Below, one piece after another: positions 47,020 to 57,949 of a stretch of 64,000 nt of DNA; the stretch's first letter is position 1; every line of letters begins with the position of its first letter. Source of the DNA: Papio anubis (taxonomy: Eukaryota; Chordata; Mammalia; Primates; Cercopithecidae); assembly GCF_008728515.1 (NCBI RefSeq), contig NC_044984.1:85519277-85583276 (forward strand), read 5' to 3'. The translations under genes and the position numbers were made by a program. The notes beneath the pieces are model-generated. The model was not told where the DNA came from. It made no database searches and saw only the letters and a list, made by a program, of their open reading frames with translations.

Positions 47020-47860
47020 TTCCAACTCAACCTCCCAGTCATTCCCATCTCAGTAAATGGTGACTTCATCCTTCCAGTGGCCCATGCCAAAATTCCTGAA
47101 GTCATCTCTGTCTCTTCTCTTTCTTTTTCATGCCCCATCTGATCATTCAGCCATCCCTGGCCTCTCTACCATAAAAACAAACCCATATTTTGATCCCTTC
47201 TCAACAGTTTTTCTACTATTATCCAGGTCAAAGTCTTCCTCATCTCTCACCTGATTGTTGGACTAGTATCCGAAATACTCTCTCTTGGCCTATTCCTGTT
47301 ACCTTACAGTCTATACACGCAAAGGGATCCTCTCAAGACAGTTGAATCAGGTCACTCCTCTGCTGAGATCCCTCTAATAGCTCCCTGTCTTACTCAGAGT
47401 AAAAACTCATCTTTACAATGGCCTAAAGAGTCCTACAGGATGCAGTTGTCATTACCTTTCTGACCTTGTATCATATATTATCTCTCCTTGTTCACTTTAC
47501 TCTTCTCACATTTGTCCTCTCTGGTCTTGTTGGAAACTGTCATGTATGTTTTCCAAATTCAGGGCCCATTTTTTTTTTGCTTGCTCCCTTCAGTTCTTCA
47601 TCTCTCTACTCAAACGTTACTCCTGATAAGGTCTTTTTCTGACCATCCTATATAAAATAGCAAGTCTTACCCCCTTCACATCCCTTATTCCCCAGTTCTG
47701 CTTGACATTCCTCCACTTTAATTGTCATGTCCTGGAATGTCTCCTCCTGCTGCAATATCTGCTGCAGAGAGCAGGGCATTATGCACTGCTGTGTCTCTGC
47801 CACTAGAACAGTGTCAAGCACACAGTAGGTTATTAATAAATATTGGCTGAATAAATGAAG
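47020..47860 (+). mobile_element. L2 LINE, 3' part
   Basis: Long L2 match in order: TCCTGTTACCTTACAGTCTA, CAGGTCACTCCTCTGCTGAG, CCTACAGGATGCAGTTGTC-like, TCAAACGTTACTCCTGATAAGG, ACCATCCTATATAAAATAGC, GAACAGTGTCAAGCACACAGTAGG, ending AATATTGGCTGAATAAATGA. Confidence 0.85.
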
Positions 47861-49090
47861 TAATATGTGCTAGTAGATATGTCTGATCAAGACAAAAAAG
47901 TTGGATTGTTTTGACATTTTTGAGTGTATTTTAAAATTGATTTGTGTTTTTGTGCTTGTTCCTGATAGCCTGGAAGCATTCTTTCAGCCCTCACAGACCC
48001 TACAGAATGTGTGGCCTGGGAAGAGTCTCCTGATCTCCAATGCCTAAGTGATTGATGGCGGTCATAATACTCAGGAGGCAACTCACCCAGTCCTTGTCTG
48101 GTTATCTTATACTGGGGTAGGGTGTGCATATGGCCTTCCTCTTGGTTCAAAATTGTTCAACTTCATTGAAGGTTGTTTTGCTTTCCTGAATGTTTGTGCT
48201 TGTATATGGTTTTAACAAGTTTAGTGTTCTCCCTTTCTTGATTTTACTTTGTTTTCCACTATTATATTTTGTAGTGTGAAATTGACAGTCTGTCACAGAC
48301 CTGTGATTTGAAGTAATTGTGACAGATGGTGTGCTTGAATACATAAGCAGATCCACTAGAAGGAATGTTTTAGCAATAAGTGTGGGAATTTAAAATTGAG
48401 CCACAAAATCAAGAGTGAAACGACTGCAATGTCGACTCAGCAACCTCGACTGTCTGTGCTGCAGGAGAGTCTGAAGGACAATGAAGTCTTGTGAAGAGTT
48501 GTTGTGTGTGTGAAGGGGCAGTCTTGGACCAGGACTGCCTGGAACATTGGATGAATGAGAAATGACTTTATACAACATTTTTAGTTTACTTGAGGGATTA
48601 GGCATTTCTTCCTTTGTATAAAGATAAGATTATGACATCCTGCAGCTGCTTCTGCAATAAAATTGTGGAATAAAATGGTTTCTTGGAAGAGCGTTATGGA
48701 GAAGGGTAAAGGAAAATAAAAAAGATAATAGTGATGATTCAGACAAATGAATGAGCAGAAGAAGAGGAGATCCAACTTACGTCTAATTTATGTCATGAGA
48801 ATTACAGTAACATTTATTGCCAGATCAAAGTCTTTGATGAGAAATGCTTTAAAAGAACATGAATACTGTGTTCTGGAAAATCTGTGTCACTTGATAAACT
48901 AAGATGGCTGTCCTGAAGACAGAAAGTGGTATGGCCTAGGCTAGCATAAATGTACAACAGAGGCTTTTCCAACCAGGGGGGGTCAGAGACAAATTAATAA
49001 GTTTTCAACCTTTTATGTGAACCACACATAATCGAATAACAGTTTTATTAAAACAAAAAGATAATTAAACATTTAAGAAGGAAAAAAGAA
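47861..49090. other. Unassigned spacer
   Basis: Includes a slightly CpG-richer patch at 48390-48560 with several TCGA/ACGA sites. Minus-strand open frames at 47887-48775 are end-to-end but domain-free. I see no gene. Confidence 0.4.
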
Positions 49091-49091
49091 A

Positions 49092-49550
49092 GTGGATATG
49101 AATGATTCAGTTGAACAAATATTCCTCCCAGAAGATATGTTCAAGATTGAACCCCCCAATACCTGTGAGTCTGACTTCATTTGGAAATAGAGTCTTTGCA
49201 GATATAATCAAGTTAAGATGTGTTCATACTAAATCAGGGTGAGCCTTAATCCAATATAACTCATGTTCATAGAAGAAGAAGAGAAAAGACACAAACACTT
49301 GAGCGAGAAGGCCATGTGAGGATGAAGATGGAGGCAGAAATTAGAGTCATGCTGCCATAAGGCAAAGAACAACTCGATCTAACCAGAAGCCTAGGAGGAG
49401 CAAGGAAAGGTCCTCTTCTAAAGGCTTTGGAAGGAACCTGACCCTGCTGACACCTTGATTTTGAATTTTTAGCCTCCAGAATTGTGAGAGAATAAGTTTC
49501 TGTTGTTTTAAGCCACCCAGTTTTTGGTACTTTATTATAGCAGCTGTGAG
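49092..49550 (+). mobile_element. MLT1-type LTR (ERVL-MaLR)
   Basis: MLT1 hallmark order: TGCAGATATAATCAAGTTAAG, AGGCCATGTGAGGATGAAGA, AGCCTCCAGAATTGTGAGAG, CTGTTGTTTTAAGCCACCCA, TTATTATAGCAGCTGTGAG end. Confidence 0.85.
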
Positions 49551-49639
49551 TTCCTCAAAGAGGCCACAAAGCAGGAGACAAAAGACAGACATGGTACAAT
49601 AGGAAATGAGAGAACTCTCGGCTGACTTATTTCTCCAAG

Positions 49640-49735
49640 TGTGGACCAAGAAGCAGCAGCATTGCTGGAAGTTTGTTTGAAATGCAGAATCTCAGACCTC
49701 AATCCAGACCTGACACATAAGAATTTCCCTTGAGA
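49640..49735 (-). mobile_element. MER5-like hAT MITE fragment
   Basis: AAGTGTGGACCAAGAAGCAG, TTGAAATGCAGAATCTCAGA and CAGACCTGACACATAAGAAT form the antisense MER5 pattern. Confidence 0.6.
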
Positions 49736-49759
49736 TTATTATAGCTCCAACTGTGTGCC

Positions 49760-49985
49760 TGTAATAACAATGGCAGTAGCAACAACCATAGTTGAGCCCT
49801 TTCCATTTACTCTACGTTTATCTAAAAGTTATACTCTACACTAGCTAACTGAATTTACATACCAATCCATAAGACATGTACAATTAATATTCCCATTTTA
49901 TGGACAAGGAAATGAGTCACAGAAAGGTTAACTAACTTCCCTTAGTCATGCAAATAGTAAGTGTAGAAGTCAAAGAAATGAGCTA
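49760..49985 (+). mobile_element. MIR SINE
   Basis: Well-preserved MIR order: GTTGAGCCCTTTCCATTTAC, CCATTTTATGGACAAGGAAA, GAGTCACAGAAAGGTTAACT, TCATGCAAATAGTAAGTG. Confidence 0.75.
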
Positions 49986-50015
49986 TATTTATCTTTATTT
50001 CAAAGGAAATAAAGA

Positions 50016-50095
50016 TACATATATATGTGTATATACAAAAAGATATATAAAGAGATATATATATGTGTGTATATATATATAAATATATATATATG
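50016..50095. repeat. (AT)n/(GT)n microsatellite
   Basis: About 80 bp of ATATAT and GTGTGT runs ending in GGGGGG. Confidence 0.9.
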
Positions 50096-50317
50096 GGGGG
50101 AAGTTGTGTTGACACTTAAGAGTACTGGAGAATCAGGACTGTCTCTCATTTTGATATTGAACCAAATTAAAAATAGCTTGACTACTGGAAAAGTGTGCTG
50201 AATCTGCCTTACAGATAAGTGTCCAAAATGGTCTTCCCGTCTTTAGATTTCTACTTATTTCTCACCACAGTTGTCAATTAAGCAGCAAGATAACTGCAGG
50301 CTTTTCCCCATAAGAGA

Positions 50318-50523
50318 AAGGCTGCAACATAAAGGGTGTACTGTTCAAGGCTATAACATGGAGTATGCATCATTGAAGGCTACAACATGAAGGGTGCATC
50401 ACTCAAGGCTACACCATAATGGGTTAATCAGTCAAGGTTACAATAAGAATGGTGAATCGTTAAGGGCTATAACATGAAGGGTGCATTATTCACGGTTACA
50501 ACAGAGAGAAGGATGCATCATTC
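50318..50523 (+). repeat. Degenerate 29-bp minisatellite, seven units
   Basis: Units start at 50318, 50347, 50376, 50405, 50434, 50463 and 50492. The first six are exactly 29 bp; the seventh is 32 bp. Each begins ARGGCTRYAACATGA-like sequence and ends GGGTGCATCATTC-like sequence. An eighth unit starts (AAGGTC) and decays at 50524. The array lies about 0.9 kb beyond the estimated DCN 3' end. Confidence 0.93.
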
Positions 50524-51454
50524 AAGGTCCAGCTCTGAACAACAAAATGTCCACTGACGGACATGCACCTTGAATTCCTGAACGTGTTCCAGTAGAAACC
50601 ACCTCTTCAACTGTAGTCATGACAGGAGGATTTCTTGGGAGATGAAAAAGAGAAGAAAAAGAGAGGTTTCCCCCCTCTTATTAAACATACTGGAAAATTC
50701 CAATTTTATGGTCCTGCAAGAATGTGGAAAGATGGAAAAGAGTAACTTTCCCTAATGTTAATATTAGCTCGAGATATATCAAATGTAAATGAAAATTATT
50801 GCTTCTGTTTCAGAAGAAGAAAAAGAGTTTGATTAAGCTTCCTTTATGCCAACCTGTCAGAGATGTATCCAGGCATAGCTCTTGGATTTGGAACTTAGTC
50901 CCTGTCTTGAATAGTGCCTCCCCATCCAATCTTGCTCTTGGACTATTATGCATCTACGGAAACCCACCTCAACTGTTATCTCCTCAAGCTGTTCGTGTTC
51001 CACTGCACTCATTCTGCTATTAGCGGAATTGATTACCCCTCATGTGAACCTCTACTGTAACTTGCATATATTTCTGTGATAAAATTTATTCCACCATATA
51101 TCAATTATTTGCTGCATTTAATACATTATTTAAATTTATCCTGTAGTACTTCAATTATTTTTCCCATATGAAACTATGATTTATAGGGCCTTTAACCATC
51201 AAATATCCAACTTCATAGAAGACAAAAACTATTTCCACATATTTGCTTATTAATTGTTGATAGCACAAATGTACAATTTGATAAATGTCTACTCGAAGTA
51301 AATCATCCCTAGGCTTATTAAATTGTCTACATTGGTAGCTGTTTCTAAATTCTACAGAAAACATTTCTAACATTGGTGGTTTAACTAAAGAAAATACTTA
51401 TGTCTAATACATCTAGTAATTGTAGAAATGTTCAGTCTGATTACATGAAGTCAC
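50524..51454. other. Spacer between minisatellite and DCN
   Basis: No gene, RNA or clear repeat recognised. Confidence 0.4.
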
Positions 51455-52248
51455 ATCATAGTTTTAATATCTATTTAGCAGAGGAGTAAATTGAAACATC
51501 AGTTTTCTAGACCAATCAGGAAATGTATGCTTTGTGCTTTATAAGCTTACATTGAACATAGATGACGTAAGTGACCATACTCAAATGTAAGACAGAGAGA
51601 GGTAGAAAAAATAGCTGAGAACTTGAAAAGATATACTGTTATTGTCAACAAAGCAATGTCTTCTCTCTTCATAAAATTGTGTTTAGGGAATATTAACAAT
51701 TAAGCTTGTATACAATAGTAATTTTGAATGTATTTTTAAATTTATTTTTTCAAAATAATGACATTACCAAAAATTTTACATAGCCTGTATTGAATTCACA
51801 CATTCAAATGAGGCTTACCAGTAATAATGGGGATTAATACAGAGCTAGTGTTTGGCATTTGACTTTATCTCAAAGGAGCTAACTGCTCAATGAATTACAG
51901 AAGACTCATACTCTTTTTATTTTTTTCTGGAAATTCAAAAAGAAAAGCTTTACTAAATATTGACATATATATTTACTCCAAATTTTACATTTAGTGAAAT
52001 AAGAATATCTCTAATAGCTCAGTTAACATCAACAGAAAGCTTCAAAAGATGATCTGAAAATGGCAGGCAAAATTTCTTTTTATTGTAGGCAATTACTTAA
52101 ACTGGAAATTTGGCTTTATGCATAATAAGTCATGTGGGTAAAACATCCACATTGCAGTTAGGTTTCCAGTATCTAGCTTTTATTTATTTTTTAGCAATGA
52201 CATTAACAAGATTTTGCCAGGTTATAAAAATGAGGGCTTTCTTGAGAA
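51455..52248 (-). other. DCN: DCN 3' untranslated region
   Basis: Sequence after the TAA resembles the human DCN 3'UTR as I remember it over its whole length. Minus-strand hexamers are: a double AATAAATAAA at 52179-52188, AATAAA at 52079-52084, 51916-51921 and 51741-51746, and an AATAGA variant at 51470-51475. Decorin mRNA is known as two size classes from alternative polyadenylation. The 51916 site and the far end near 51455 fit those classes best. Confidence 0.65.
51916..51921 (-). terminator. DCN: Candidate DCN polyadenylation signal (short form)
   Basis: AATAAA about 330 nt past the stop. It would give an mRNA near the known smaller size class. Several other AATAAA motifs in the same UTR compete, so use is not certain. 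Confidence 0.5.
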
Positions 52249-52443
52249 TTACTTATAGTTTCCGAGTTGAATGGCAGAGCGCACGTAGACACATCTGAAG
52301 GTGGATGGCTGTATCTCCCAGTACTGGACCGGGTTGCTGAAAAGACTCACACCCGAATAAGAAGCCTTTTTGGTATTGTGTCCAGGTGGGCAGAAGTCAC
52401 TTGATCCAACTACAGAGATATTGTTGTTATGAAGGTAGACAAC
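52249..52443 (-). CDS. DCN: DCN coding exon 8: decorin residues 296-359
   Basis: Acceptor TTGTAG then GTTGTCTAC (phase 0). Encodes 64 residues and TAA. Shows the third N-glycosylation sequon N303 (NNNIS), the C-terminal cap disulphide cysteines C313 (DFCPP) and C346 (FRCVY), and the 'ear' region between them (GHNTKKASYSGVSLFSNPVQ). The end is IQLGNYK. I see no difference from the human residues I remember. In people, frameshifts within this cap cause congenital stromal corneal dystrophy, so its intactness matters. Confidence 0.98.
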   Translation of the reverse strand, partial: VVYLHNNNISVVGSSDFCPPGHNTKKASYSGVSLFSNPVQYWEIQPSTFRCVYVRSAIQLGNYK

Positions 52444-52542
52444 CTACAACATGAAACGACAGAAGATAATTATCATTCTCTAAATATGTTGAGGCCCTTC
52501 AGGTAAATATTTTATTCTTTTTATTATTTTTTAATCCTTCAC

Positions 52543-52831
52543 TTTTTTTTTGAGATGGAGTCTTGCTTTGTCACCCAGGCTGGAGTGTAGTGGCGTGACC
52601 TCAGTGCCTTGCAGCCTCTGCCTCCCAGGTTGAAGCTATTCTCCTGCCTCAGTCTCCTGAGTGGCTGGGACTACAGGCACACACCACCATGACTGGCTAA
52701 TTTTTGTTTTTAGTAGAGATGGGTTTTTACCATGTTGGCCAGGCTGGTCTCGAACTTCTGACTTCAAGTGATCCAGTCACCTCAGCCTCCCAAAGTGCTT
52801 GGATTACAGGCGTGAGCCACTGCAACTGGCC
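52543..52831 (-). mobile_element. Alu element in DCN intron 7
   Basis: Poly-T then GAGATGGAGTCTTGCTTTGT through GAGCCACTGCAACTGGCC, with the same orientation as DCN. About 100 bp upstream of the exon 8 acceptor in transcript direction. Confidence 0.94.
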
Positions 52832-52904
52832 CCACTTTGAATAACTGACTACTTCTCAGATTAAACTTTTGATTTCTCCCTTCCTTTTGAAAATGTGTTT
52901 TTCC

Positions 52905-53727
52905 CTTCTTTGGTCTTGTCTTCCTCATCTTAGTAAATTGCATGCCAATCATTTCAGATGCTCAGGCTGTATACACTGTCATTATCCTTGAGCTCCAGTT
53001 CCCTTATGCTCTCTACATAATCAACAACAAATCTTGCTAGCTCAGCCTTCAAAATGTACACTTAATCTAGTTCTTCTCTCCATGTCTACTCCTACAGCCT
53101 TGTCCAAGTCACCATTGTTTCTTTCCAAATGATTGAAGTTGCCCTGATTATTCTTCCTGCTTCCCCTTTTGCCTTCCGAAATTTTATCCTTTTTTTTTAA
53201 GCTCTAAGAGCAATTGCTTTAAAAAGTAAACCAAATTATATGTTCTTTGCCTCAGAACTCCAGTGGTTTCCCATCTCATGCAGAATAATAAAATCTAAAG
53301 TTCTCAAAGGGGTCTACAAATCCTACATGGTCTGACATCCTTCTACTCTGACCTCCTCTTCTCTTACTGTACAAGTCAATCTAATGCACAAAGTATGATC
53401 TCTTCTTAAGTTGTCAACACCATTAACTCAACCTGGCATAATTTCTAAGGTGTCTGCAAGGCTTCCTGCCTCATGTAATTCACTTTTTCTTACCAGACAG
53501 ACCTTCCCTGACCACCCCATTCTGTCATTCTCTGCGGCAGAATTACATTTCTGCATTTTTCTTCATAGCATTATCAATATATAGCACATTATGCTGATTT
53601 GCTATTGTTTGTTTCTCTCCTCTAGAGTAAAAGCTCCATGAGACAGGAATGGTTCTGCTCATTTATGGCTGTATCTCCAGTACTAGAACAGAGCAGGTGT
53701 TCAATAAATATGTGTTGAAGGAATAAA
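52905..53727 (+). mobile_element. L2 LINE, 3' part
   Basis: L2 order: CCTCAGAACTCCAGTGGTTTCC-type text, GTCTACAAATCCTACATGGT, TGACCACCCCATTCTGTCAT, AGAGTAAAAGCTCCATGAGA, TCAATAAATATGTGTTGAAGG. Antisense to DCN. Confidence 0.85.
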
Positions 53728-54293
53728 TATTATTTCATATATCAGGTCTACATGACTATATTGGGTCTACATGAAATATTATGTTTTCAGGGCAAAAAAA
53801 TATATAAACCTTTTAACAAAATTATATAGAACAAGAAAGTGCTGTGTAGTGAAAAAGAAAAAGAGAGCGTAAAGTACAGGAATTGAAATAAAGAATCAGG
53901 AATTCCAAGAAATTCTGAAATATTTAAATATCACAGCATTTAGAATAAATAGACCTAGGAAGTTTTAACAAACATGTATTCTACATAATACATTTTACTT
54001 GATGAATACAGTGCAATAAAATCAATCAGAGATTTTTTTCTGAATTATGTTTTACAATCATGTTTAAGATAATGGTAATTTGTCCATAGATTTTCTTAGG
54101 GTCACTAAATACCAGACATATACAAAGAATGTTAGAAATGAGTTTACACTTCACTTTGTGGATATAAGTTCTGTAGGTCAAGAAGCAACTTCTCTGAAAT
54201 CATACAAGCGAGGTTAAAATATAACACTAAGACAACAAGGTCTTAATTGAGCTATGAAACCTATGAAGTACTCCCTTAAAAAAATAACTTGAA

Positions 54294-54596
54294 AGTCTAG
54301 GCGTGGTGGCTTATGTCTGTAATCTCAGCACTTTGGGAGGTTGAGGCGGGTGGATCACAAGGTCAGGAGTTCAAGACCTGCCTGACCAACATGGTGAAAC
54401 CCCGTTTCTACTAAAAATACAAAAATTAGCCGGGCATGGCGGCGCATGCCTATAATCTCAGCTACTCGGGAGGCTGATGCAGGAGAATTGCTTGAACCTG
54501 AGAGGCGGAGGTTGCAGTGAGCTGAGATCGTGCCATTGCATGCAGTCCAGCCTAGGTGACAGAGCGAGACTCTGTCTCAAAAAAAAAAAAAAAAAA
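54294..54596 (+). mobile_element. Alu element, antisense to DCN
   Basis: Sense Alu dimer (TAGGCGTGGTGGCTTATGTC ... GACAGAGCGAGACTCTGTCTC) with an uninterrupted A-tail of about 18. AluS-like. Confidence 0.95.
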
Positions 54597-54944
54597 TCTG
54601 AAATATTTGCTCTACCCACTAGGACATTCACATTCATGTACTGGTGAAAATGGCTTTGTTTCTGTAAGGGCTTAAAAGTAGATGTCATATAAAAACAGGA
54701 AAACAAGGAGTATTAAAGTGAAAGCAACACTTATATGCATGGTTTGTGATTCTCATCTTTTGGAAGTTTCTTGTTGTCATTTACCATCCTCTATATTCCA
54801 GTAGTGATTAACAACTAAAGGAAGGGGTGTTTGGTGAGCATTTATGGTTAATCTTGAAAGTGAGAGAAGAAAATATCAAGACATAAGTATTAGTCTGTGT
54901 AGGGCAAAATAGAAGTAGATTCCAAACTCATTCTATGGGGTCAA

Positions 54945-57365
54945 TATTTTCTAAGACCAAAGCCACACAAAATTCATCATAAGAAAAAAAATGTAATCAA
55001 ATCTCTCATGAATATGGACAAAAAATCTCTAACAAAATGTTAGGAAGCTACATTTCACAACATATAAAATGATTTTATCCTATGCGACCAAAAATGATTT
55101 ATCTCAGGGTTGTAAAATTGGTTTAACATATGAAAATCAAAGTAATATCAATGTAATACACTATATCAAAAATATAAAGGCCAAAACTCGCATGATTATC
55201 TCAATAGACGCAGGAAAAACATGTAAGAAAAAAAAAAAAAAAACATTCATAATAAATGTTTTCAGTAAACTAGAAATAGAAGGGAACTTCCTCAACTTGA
55301 TAAAGAGCATCTACAGAAGACCTGTGGCTAACATCGTAACTAATGGTAAAACGAATGCCCCCTCCTCCTAAACTAACAAATAGGGCAAAGATGTTTAATT
55401 TCATCACCTTTATGCAACATTGCGCTGGAGATTCCAGCCAATGCAATGGGTGGGTTGTAGGGGAGGGGGGACCTAAAAGAATCCAAATAAAATAACTAAA
55501 GCTGTGTATTTGCAAATAATATATCCTAAATATAGAATATCCAAAGGAACTCACAAAAATTACTGCAACTAAAAACAAATTTGGGATAGTACCAGGATAG
55601 CTCAATATATAAACATCAATTGTATTTTTATACATTAGCAGCAAACAAATAAAAACATTAACAATGCAAAACAGGCTGGGCGTGGTGGCTTATGCCTGTA
55701 ATCCCAGCACTTTGGGAGGCCGAGACGGGCAGATCACGAGGTCAGGAAATCAAGACCATCCTGGCTAACACGGTGAAACCCCATTTCTACTAAAATACAA
55801 AAAAAAAAAATTAGCCGGGTGTGTTGGCAGGCGCCTGTAGTCCCAGCTACTCGGGAGGCTGAGGCAGGAGAATGGCGTGAACCCGGGAGGCGAAGCTTGC
55901 AGTGAGCGGAGATCGCGCCACTGCACTCCAGCCTGGGCGACAGAGCGAGACTCCATCTCAAAACAAAAAACAAACAAACAAACAAAAAGCAATTCAAAAC
56001 AGCATCAAAAAGAATGAAAAAAATGAATGTAGTAAAAGAATTGCAAGACATGTATGCTAAAGATGACAAAAATTGTTGAGAAAAAGAAAAGAAGATGTAA
56101 ACAACCCTTGTTTGTGACTTGGAAGACTCAATTATTATTAAGATAGTAATTCTTTCCAATGATCTGTAGATTCAAAACAATACCTTTCAAAGCTTTACAA
56201 GAATATTTTTCCAGAAATGAAAAAGTTGATCATAAAATTGATACGGAATGCAAAGGAACCAAAATAGCCAAAATAACTGAAAAAAAAAGAAAAAAGTTGG
56301 AGAACCTACATTTTCTAATTTCAAAACTTAATCAAAAGCTACAGTAATTGAAAGGTATAATACTGTCATGTGACTAGACATATAGATAAATGTAATAGAA
56401 CTGAAAGTCCAGAAATAAACCCTTACATTTATGATCAAGTGATTTTCAACAGATAAGACAATTCATTGGAGAAAGAATATTATTTCCAGCAAATGACATT
56501 GAGACAATTGCTATCCACATACAGAAAATGAATTAGACTCATATCATATACTAGGATTATCTCAAAATTAGATTATAAAACCAAAGTTTTATAAAATTAT
56601 AAAATTTATAGATGTTAAAGAATTCTCAGAATCTACACAAAACTGTGGTCTATGAAACAAACAAAAATGATAAAATAGATTAATGATTCCCTGTGGCTGG
56701 AGATGACATATTATCTCACACTAGTCAGTATGGTGATTATTAAAAAGGAAACAGTAGATGCTGATGAGGCTGTGGAGAAATAGGAATGCTTTTACATTGT
56801 TAGTGAGAGTGTAAATTAGTTCAACCATTGTGAAAGACAGTGTAGCAATACCTCAAGGATCTAGAACAAGAAATACCATTTGACCCAGCAATCCCGTTAC
56901 TGAGTATATACCCAAAGGAATATACATCATTCTACTATAAAGACATATGCACACATATATTTATTGCAGCACTATTTACAATAGCAAAAACATGGAACCA
57001 ATGCAAATGTCCATCAATGATAGACTGGATAAAGAAAATGTGGTACATATACACCATGGAATACTATGCAGTCATAAAAAGGAATGAGATCATGTCCTTT
57101 GCAGGGACATGAATGAAACTAAAAGCCATTATCCTCAGCAAACTAACACAGGAACAGAAAACTAAATATTGCATGTTCTCACTCATCAGTGGAAGTTGAA
57201 CATTGAGAACACACGGACACAGAGGGTAACAAAACACACAATAGGGTGTAGGGGGTGATGGGGAGAACTTAGAGGACAGGTCAATAGGGGCAGCAAACCA
57301 CCATGGCACATATATACCTGTATAACAAACTTGCACATTCTGTAAATGTATCTCTTTTTTTTAGA
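54945..57365 (+). mobile_element. L1 sequence, ORF2 to 3' end, with nested AluY
   Basis: ORF2 text (ATGATTATCTCAATAGACGC, GCGCTGGAGATTCCAGCCAA), then from about 56690 the ORF2 3' end and 3'UTR (AACCATTGTGAAAGACAGTG, TATACACCATGGAATACTAT, TTGCAGGGACATGAATGAAA, AGGGGGTGATGGGGAGAACT). A missing piece near 56580-56690 means a deletion or two adjacent copies. Frames are broken. Antisense to DCN. Confidence 0.8.
55662..56001 (+). mobile_element. AluY-like element with 12-bp duplications
   Basis: Element 55674-55989 has AluY-type diagnostic text (ATCCTGGCTAACACGGTGAA, GAGAATGGCGTGAACCCGGG) and an (AAAC)n tail. CAATGCAAAACA (55662-55673) and CAATTCAAAACA (55990-56001) flank it. Inserted in the L1. 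Confidence 0.93.
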
Positions 57366-57810
57366 GGAAATAAAGAAAAATGATGAGGCCATGCCAAAAA
57401 GAGGCAGGAACTAGACCATAGAAGCTCTTCTCAGTCAATTCTTGAATAATTTGAAAACTAAAATTAATAATGATGGTGAAAAAAAAAATTTTGATTTTAC
57501 TTGTGGCTTCAAACTCCCCCTACTCACTATGGCACCACCACCACCACCACCCCTACTGAAAAAAATCAGCATTACAAAAGACTCTAAGTTTCATGTCCAT
57601 ATTTTTAAATCAAAAACTTTATTGAAATCTAGCTAATGTAAGTTGTGCTTCTTGATTTAATTTTTTTATGGTATTTTGTCATAGAAATTCTAACTAAGAC
57701 ACTCTGAAAAAGAAATTCTAAGAAGAGCTTCCTGCCTCCTATCATCCTATAAGTGGGGTAGGAGTCTTGCTCTCTGGATATTCCTCACATAAGCAGTGGC
57801 TTTGCATTAC

Positions 57811-57949
57811 CTGGATGTACTTATGCTCTGCCAGCCCACCAGGTACTCTGGTAAGCTTGTTGTTGTCCAAGTGAAGCTCCCTCAGATGAGGCGTGTTGGC
57901 CAGAGAGCCATTGTCGACAACAGAGATGCTGTTGAAACTCAATCCCAAC
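57811..57949 (-). CDS. DCN: DCN coding exon 7: decorin residues 249-295
   Basis: Acceptor GTTGCAG then G completing the K249 codon (phase 2), 46 codons to CAG at donor GTAATG. Encodes two leucine-rich segments (LGLSFNSI; LRELHLDNNKLTRVP) and the second N-glycosylation sequon, N262 (DNGS). Apparent changes from human, from memory: residue 259 is Val for Ala and residue 290 is Glu for Asp; both conservative. Plus-strand open frames at 57796-58156 are shadows of this exon. Confidence 0.97.

Larger units (their letters stand above)
52444..57810 (-). other. DCN: DCN intron 7
   Basis: 5367 bp, donor GTAATG, acceptor TTGTAG. Filled by three Alus, an L2 and L1 sequence, listed separately. 53730-54293 and 57366-57810 show nothing recognisable except a (CCA)n run near 57535-57551. 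Confidence 0.9.

Noticed and set aside
47887..48775. Four minus-strand frames lying end to end, suggesting a multi-exon gene
   Set aside because: No recognisable domain, no convincing splice sites joining them, and composition like the surrounding spacer.
50318..50523. Regular 29-bp units suggestive of a CRISPR array
   Set aside because: Units are directly abutting with no spacers, are diverged, and the genome is mammalian; a minisatellite explains them.
55734..56159. 141-codon minus-strand frame
   Set aside because: Reads through an antisense AluY and adjacent L1; a well-known source of false open frames.
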